DNA of 39,166 nt from a virus. The translations under genes were made by a program, and so were the position numbers. Positions 35,265 through 39,166 of the stretch are shown here, piece after piece. The stretch is from positions 1-39,166 of the IMG/VR virus record IMGVR_UViG_3300042367_000219; one strand, 5' to 3'. How positions within the stretch are numbered: position 1 is the first letter of the stretch; every line of letters starts with the position of its first letter. The notes beneath the pieces are model-generated. The model searched no databases, was not told the DNA's origin, and saw nothing but the letters and a program-made list of their open reading frames with translations.

Positions 35265-35978
35265 TTAAGTTCCAATTCTTCCCAAAGCAGCCAATTGAGC
35301 AGCCTGTTTTGCTGATTCTGATGGCATGTTTCCAAGATCTTGATACAGGCCGGCGTAAGCCTTGCCTGCGCCAAGAATGCCACCAGCCTGAGCTGCTCCC
35401 ATTTGCGTGAGGAAGTTGCCAATGTTCGCCGCTCTCTGCTGCTCTGCTGTTCCAATGCCGGCGGCGGCTTGTTGTCCCATACTGAGCAGATTCTGAGCAG
35501 CAGTGCCGCCCATACTGGTTAGTCCAGCCAGCTTGCCATACTGCGACTCGATAAGCTGGTTGAGCAGAGCCGGGCGAAACTGAGACAAGGCAGCCTGTAC
35601 GTTTCCACCTCGAAGACCACCTGTTGCTGCTGCGTTCTGAAGGATGCCCTGTTCACCTTGCCGGGCCAACTCTTGAAACTGAGCGCCCTGTTGGATTTGA
35701 TTGATAGCAGCCTGCTGTTCACCTGCTCCACGAAGCCCCAAAAGCCCCTGTACTCCCTGAAGTGCTTGTCCTCCAGCTTGGATGTATGGCTGAGTTATAT
35801 CAGGACTAGCAGCCTCCATGTAAGGAGTAAGAAGTCTATAAATGGCCTGAAGCGACTGCTCTTGAACGTCAACTGCATTTTCAGTTGCGCTCATCTGTGC
35901 CCTAGCAGCACCTCTAGCAGCCTTAGCCTGCTCTCTCGAAGAGAAGTAATTTCCAATTGCCTTAAATGGATCTGCCAT
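35265..35978 (-). CDS. DNA transfer / ejection protein, P22 gp7-like
   Basis: The product is 237 aa (P22 gp7 is 229). MADPFKAIGNYFSSREQAKA starts a charged helix; the middle, TQPYIQAGGQALQGVQGLLG, QFQELARQGEQGILQNAAAT and GGLRGGNVQAALSQFRPALL, is the recurrent Gly/Gln-rich core of gp7-type ejection proteins. The end is LYQDLGNMPSESAKQAAQLA. It would be ejected early during infection. It overlaps the 152-aa gene by 17 bases and precedes the gp20-like gene, matching P22 order. Confidence 0.8.
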   Translation of the reverse strand: MADPFKAIGNYFSSREQAKAARGAARAQMSATENAVDVQEQSLQAIYRLLTPYMEAASPDITQPYIQAGGQALQGVQGLLGLRGAGEQQAAINQIQQGAQFQELARQGEQGILQNAAATGGLRGGNVQAALSQFRPALLNQLIESQYGKLAGLTSMGGTAAQNLLSMGQQAAAGIGTAEQQRAANIGNFLTQMGAAQAGGILGAGKAYAGLYQDLGNMPSESAKQAAQLAALGRIGT

Positions 35979-36420
35979 AAAACTCCTTTTGGTAATCGCT
36001 AAAAGTCTCTCCGTATAGCTTCAGCACATCGCCAGAAAGCTCAGTAGCCTTTTTAACACCGTGACAAGCCTGAACGACGATCATGCAAAGGTCGTAGAAA
36101 GCCGCTCTCCAAGCAAATGACATTTCGTTAGCCTGTCCTGCACGCTCAACAGCATCACTGCCCTGCCACTTGAGGATACTCAGTGCCACTACTGGAAGCA
36201 GCGTTGTAGAGTTCGCAGCAAAGAAGGGATTCAATGGCATCGCCACCAGCGTGTTCCAGATGCACTTGTTTAACTCTTCCCGAGAGACTTCGTCACCGTC
36301 TGCAACGTCATCAAAGACCTGGGTCACCTGAAACATCATCAGCAGCCATTCGATGGCAGAAGCAGGCAACTGGAAGTGTTCTTCCAGATTCTGCTTCAGT
36401 GATGTCAGGCGTTCATCCAC
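35962..36420 (-). CDS. Helical protein in the P22 gp14 position (152 aa)
   Basis: The start codon is GTG at 36420, sharing a base with the upstream TAG (TAGTG); the only nearby ATG (36416) is out of frame. The product has LPASAIEWLLMMFQVTQVFD, then DVADGDEVSREELNKCIW and PLNPFFAANSTTLLPVVALS. The 'FDD(V)ADGD' motif followed by 'W....MP.NPF' is frequent in environmental podovirus-like genomes. P22 gp14 is of similar size (150 aa) and place, so positional equivalence is suggested, but sequence homology is not shown. The function is unknown. Confidence 0.75.
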   Translation of the reverse strand: MDERLTSLKQNLEEHFQLPASAIEWLLMMFQVTQVFDDVADGDEVSREELNKCIWNTLVAMPLNPFFAANSTTLLPVVALSILKWQGSDAVERAGQANEMSFAWRAAFYDLCMIVVQACHGVKKATELSGDVLKLYGETFSDYQKEFYGRSI

Positions 36421-36755
36421 TAGGTGATCTCCCTCCCAGAAGCCGTAAACGTCAGTGCAGAAGCAGTCCCTGCCAGCGTCGAGATGAACCCACCGGCCTC
36501 AAGTACCTGACCAACCAGCTCAGGACACAAGTAAGTCTCACCGGGCACGATCGAGCGAGTCTTGACTACCAAGTTGGAGTTCCCAGCAGAACCACCAGAC
36601 ACGATCAGGTTGACACTCAAAGTGACGTTGGCTGTGTTGGTATTGGTCACAGTCGCCTTGTCGATGATTGTCTTGCAGTTGACAGCGGTGTACTGCGCAG
36701 TCTGAGAGTTCTCAAGCTGCTTAGGTGGGACGATGTTTTTGACTGTGACAGCCAT
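36420..36755 (-). CDS. Putative virion beta-sandwich protein (111 aa)
   Basis: From the ATG at 36755: MAVTVKNIVPPKQLENSQTA, then ATVTNTNTANVTLSVNLIVS and RSIVPGETYLCPELVGQVLE, ending LTFTASGREIT. It is all-beta with the pattern of phage neck or decoration proteins ('AVNCKTIIDKATVTNTN...VNLI.....V..GETY.CPELVGQVL'). The start 2 bases after the tail needle's stop is preferred to one at 36842 that would lie inside that gene. The exact place in the virion is unknown. Confidence 0.75.
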   Translation of the reverse strand: MAVTVKNIVPPKQLENSQTAQYTAVNCKTIIDKATVTNTNTANVTLSVNLIVSGGSAGNSNLVVKTRSIVPGETYLCPELVGQVLEAGGFISTLAGTASALTFTASGREIT

Positions 36756-36757
36756 AG

Positions 36758-37546
36758 TTAGGAAATGTTGTCGGTAACAGTGAGAATCACTGAAGGGATG
36801 GCAGGAACAGGTGCGCTGGCTGCCGAGGCCAATATCTGGCAAGAGGTGTCATCTGTGCTCCAAGTCAACTCGAAGTAGTCTCCAGCGTTGAGTGGTAACA
36901 CGAAATTCCACGCGGCAACCGTCTCTGCGTTGTTGCCTTGAATACGAATCTGCGTTGCAGAGTCTGGAATGTCAATTCCATTCACCCTAACCCAAATAAA
37001 GAAGAATCCAACTCCACCTGATATTTTATCAAGCTGAGCAGAGAACTGAAAGTTGTAGATGCCTTCCGTATCAACGTACACCCGGCTGTTTGGTGTCCCG
37101 GTGTATACACCAAAAGACAGGTCCGTGACATCAAAAGTCATCGGATAAGCTGTATTGATGACAGCAGCAGTCTGAGTGACTGTGCTGTGAAACGCACCAT
37201 AGCGTTTTCTGCGCACCTCGTTGATGACGGGAGGCGTGATGTCAGGCTGCGAAGTCACCTGCACAACTGGCGGGGCAATATCCGAAACACTGCTAAATTC
37301 GACGCTTCGAGGAGCCAGTGCAAGCAGCTCTACTGCGTTTGCTAACCTGTCTATAGCGGACAGTGCTTGAACGGCCTTAGAATCGGCGTTCTGTGCGTTT
37401 ACAGAGACTTCCTCAACTATAGCTGCGTTGTCGTTGAGACTGGACGGGATGAGAGCAAAAAGCTGTTCAAAAGCCCGGATCGCCCGTTGAGAGGGCAGAA
37501 ACTGAGCCAGCTCATTACGAGTGATCTTGAATGGTCCCTCGATCAT
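36758..37546 (-). CDS. Tail needle candidate with C1q/TNF-like knob (262 aa)
   Basis: The N terminus MIEGPFKITRNELAQFLPSQ is a recurrent phage motif, followed by a heptad-rich coiled coil (IVEEVSVNAQNADSKAVQAL, LANAVELLALAP) to ~85. Residues ~115-262, opening RRKRYGAFHSTVTQTAAVIN and including GTPNSRVYVDTEGIYNFQFS, LPLNAGDYFELTWS, have the strand pattern of a C1q/TNF-like jelly roll. P22 gp26 is a trimeric coiled-coil needle, and Sf6's needle ends in a TNF-like knob. The gene lies directly after gp10 with ATGA overlap (37543-37546), exactly the gp26 place. The role, plugging the portal and piercing the envelope, is inferred. Confidence 0.7.
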   Translation of the reverse strand: MIEGPFKITRNELAQFLPSQRAIRAFEQLFALIPSSLNDNAAIVEEVSVNAQNADSKAVQALSAIDRLANAVELLALAPRSVEFSSVSDIAPPVVQVTSQPDITPPVINEVRRKRYGAFHSTVTQTAAVINTAYPMTFDVTDLSFGVYTGTPNSRVYVDTEGIYNFQFSAQLDKISGGVGFFFIWVRVNGIDIPDSATQIRIQGNNAETVAAWNFVLPLNAGDYFELTWSTDDTSCQILASAASAPVPAIPSVILTVTDNIS

Positions 37547-38946
37547 ACCGCAAGCGGTTCAACTCTGGCTTCGAGTCTAGCTACAGCAAGCTGTGCATCA
37601 CTGGTTCCACGGAACTTCTGTGCTCTCCACTGGCGCATACGGCCCTGCTGTAGCCATGACAACCTCTTGCCACGCGCACCAGTCATTCCAGCCTTACAGA
37701 CTCGTTCCTGACTCCAAGTCACCCCGTCCTCTGTGTAAGAGGTCCAGATGCTTGGATCAGTGCCAAAGATCGAGTTGCCAGTCAGCGAGACAAGTTCCAG
37801 TTCGTGGAACAATAGCCCCCTGCTTTCGTTGTACAGGATGATCGTTGCAAACTCCCAGCCATTCAGTACACCCCAGTGAGACGAGAGTGAGTCAGACAGA
37901 TGGCCGAACGCAGTGCTCGCCGGGTCACCCACATTCCAGCGGTTATACACCCAAACGAGGCTCTTCGCACGATACTGACTGTTCCCAACAAGGCTAGTTG
38001 CCAACGTGAACCAGACCGGTGCGCCGGCAGCAGTAGTTGCGGCTGCGTCAAACACAAGTGTCTGATTGGGCAGATGGATGAACAGGTGCCTGTAGCCTTT
38101 GTCCACACGGGCCTCGACAAGGACGTTGGACAACTCTTCCTCTGTAAATTCAGTAAGCAGTTGGTCAATCTCCCTGGTTGCAATCCGTTCTGCATTACTG
38201 CCAGAGATGAGCCAGACAGAAGGGGCCTCGTTCCTGCCACCACCGATAAACGCGATGGACTCCATGAACACACAGCAGGCATGAGTGCCAACTGTACCAC
38301 GCTGGACCTGTGCCCCTTCTACACGCTGGAACGGGAACAGTGAGCCTCCCACGTTGTCGAAGACTTCGATGGTGTGTCTATTGAGCGCATAGACCTCGTT
38401 ACGGACCTTTTGCAGAGCAACGATTGGGTCAGGATCAGCTTCAGCAGACCCATACTTAAGCGGGTTGACTGAGAACGGGTCATTGAGTTCTGTGACGATC
38501 AGGAACTCCCCATCTGTCGTCATAAAGTACCCGTCCACCCAGACGACATCGACGACAGTGCCAAGGTCAGGATCAGTTACCTGTTGCAGCCCGGTGCTTG
38601 GACGATACAGGAACAGATTGCCACCAGAGGCTACAGCCAAGTAGTCGAAGGAATAGTCAAACGTGACCTGACCAGTGCCTCCTACGTCCCCTATGACGGT
38701 GACTACATTGGTACTAGAGATCGACACCAGCTTGGTGCCCATCACGCGGTATAGAAGCCCCCGCCACTCGATGGCTCCACGGTCAATGCCTGGGCCAGTA
38801 CCAAGGTTGATAATCCCGTCTGCTGGTCGAAAGTAACCATCAGAGATCCCTGACTTGAGTATGACAGGAATCATGTTGCGTGGGTACTCCACGCGGAAGT
38901 CCCCAGCAGTATCAGTGTAGATGCCGTTGAGGATTGGGACTTGCAT
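37543..38946 (-). CDS. Tail hub / packaged-DNA stabilisation protein, P22 gp10-like
   Basis: The product is 467 aa (P22 gp10 is 472). It starts MQVPILNGIYTDTAGDFRVE, and the body is a beta-propeller-like chain. Blocks matching gp10 include EWRGLLYRVMGTKLVSISST, TFDYSFDYLAVASGGNLFLY, SVNPLKYGSAEADPDPIVAL, GTVGTHACCVFMESIAFIGG and RHLFIHLPNQTLVFDAAAT. Six copies bind gp4 below the portal and hold the tailspikes. The stop overlaps the needle candidate (ATGA), and the ATG at 38946 shares a base with the preceding TAA. The identification is firm. Confidence 0.9.
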   Translation of the reverse strand: MQVPILNGIYTDTAGDFRVEYPRNMIPVILKSGISDGYFRPADGIINLGTGPGIDRGAIEWRGLLYRVMGTKLVSISSTNVVTVIGDVGGTGQVTFDYSFDYLAVASGGNLFLYRPSTGLQQVTDPDLGTVVDVVWVDGYFMTTDGEFLIVTELNDPFSVNPLKYGSAEADPDPIVALQKVRNEVYALNRHTIEVFDNVGGSLFPFQRVEGAQVQRGTVGTHACCVFMESIAFIGGGRNEAPSVWLISGSNAERIATREIDQLLTEFTEEELSNVLVEARVDKGYRHLFIHLPNQTLVFDAAATTAAGAPVWFTLATSLVGNSQYRAKSLVWVYNRWNVGDPASTAFGHLSDSLSSHWGVLNGWEFATIILYNESRGLLFHELELVSLTGNSIFGTDPSIWTSYTEDGVTWSQERVCKAGMTGARGKRLSWLQQGRMRQWRAQKFRGTSDAQLAVARLEARVEPLAV

Positions 38947-39092
38947 TACTTCTTCTTTGCGGTCTTGGCAGAAGCCTTAAATGCGGCAGCAGTTGGCGCT
39001 CCCTTGGAGCCCGGCTTGCGCATCCGCTCCTTTGAGCCGGCTTCGATGCGTTCCCTCTTTCGATTGATGTTTGCGTATAGTCCGTCTTTCAT
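38946..39092 (-). CDS. 48-aa basic small protein, completed across the circular join
   Basis: The ATG at 39092 (equal to position 53) opens MKDGLYANINRKRERIEAGS, then KERMRKPGSKGAPTAAAFKA and a Lys-rich end, TAA at 38946-38948. The pattern 'DGLYANI..KR.RI.AGS.E(K/R)MRKPG.KGAPT' is recurrent in phages, often beside the DUF6321-like gene as here; the function is unknown. Its ATG overlaps that gene's TGA (ATGA) and its TAA overlaps the gp10 ATG (TAATG), so it bridges the two modules and confirms circular continuity. Confidence 0.85.
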   Translation of the reverse strand: MKDGLYANINRKRERIEAGSKERMRKPGSKGAPTAAAFKASAKTAKKK

Positions 39093-39166
39093 TTGCAGTT
39101 CCAGCGTTTGAGTGAAGCAGCTTTTCTTGTTGGCCGGCCCTTCTCGTCCTTCATGGGCCCCGGCAT
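39040..39166. repeat. Right copy of 127-bp terminal direct repeat
   Basis: Identical to bases 1-127. See the left copy. When the circle is closed one copy should be removed, leaving 39,039 bp. Confidence 0.95.

Noticed and set aside
1-39166. Lysogeny module (integrase, CI repressor, attP)
   Set aside because: No tyrosine or serine recombinase motif or full-length repressor is visible; one Cro-like HTH gene is not enough to call a temperate phage.

Overview
The window is a complete tailed-phage genome, assembled as a circle. The first 127 bases recur exactly as the last 127 (1-127 and 39040-39166), so the unique length is about 39,039 bp and one small gene lies across the join. The virion genes follow the order of Salmonella phage P22: candidate small terminase, large terminase, portal, scaffold, coat, gp4 adaptor, gp10 plug, candidate tail needle, a gene in the gp14 position, gp7, gp20 and gp16 ejection proteins, and a gp9-type tailspike. 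This points to a short-tailed, probably headful-packaging phage. No integrase or obvious lysogeny module is visible. The host is unknown. Almost no gene has a Shine-Dalgarno sequence, and many starts follow A/C-rich leaders such as ACCAAACC. That fits host groups with weak Shine-Dalgarno use (for example Bacteroidota, Verrucomicrobiota or Cyanobacteria) better than enterobacteria; this is inference.

Layout. Nearly everything is on the minus strand and is read leftwards round the circle. From 11569 to 1 lie packaging and head genes, gp4, a glycine-rich tail fibre and small accessory genes. From 39092 to 26679 lie gp10, the needle, the ejection proteins and two tailspike-like proteins. From 26670 to 25136 lie small membrane proteins (holin candidates) and a lysozyme. 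From 25006 to 15172 lies a nucleotide and replication module: DUF3310/T7 gp1.7-like, ThyX, a zinc-ribbon protein, a Cro-like HTH protein, a PD-(D/E)XK nuclease, a RuvC-like resolvase, a RecT-like annealing protein, an SSB-like protein, a DnaB_N/RepA-like helicase, a winged-helix initiator candidate with iteron-like repeats inside its gene, and a chain of small genes. Most neighbours overlap as ATGA or TAATG, implying translational coupling.

The exception is a plus-strand cassette, 11771-14440, of nine small, mostly unrecognised genes ending in a textbook intrinsic terminator. On either side are long alternating purine-pyrimidine tracts of opposite strand bias and minus-strand G-quadruplex-like sequence.

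The most novel feature is a family of structured, non-coding repeats: five tandem copies at 9549-10023 between two head-operon genes, and a sixth at 15104-15164 just after the last replication-operon gene. Each copy has a hairpin with an invariant UCUCUC loop (GAGAGA on the other strand) whose stem changes sequence but keeps pairing. A second stem, ACACC/GGUGU, encloses a variable hairpin. An intrinsic terminator lies immediately before the large terminase start codon. The repeats may be a cis-acting regulatory RNA (put-like antitermination is one possibility) or a protein-binding RNA.
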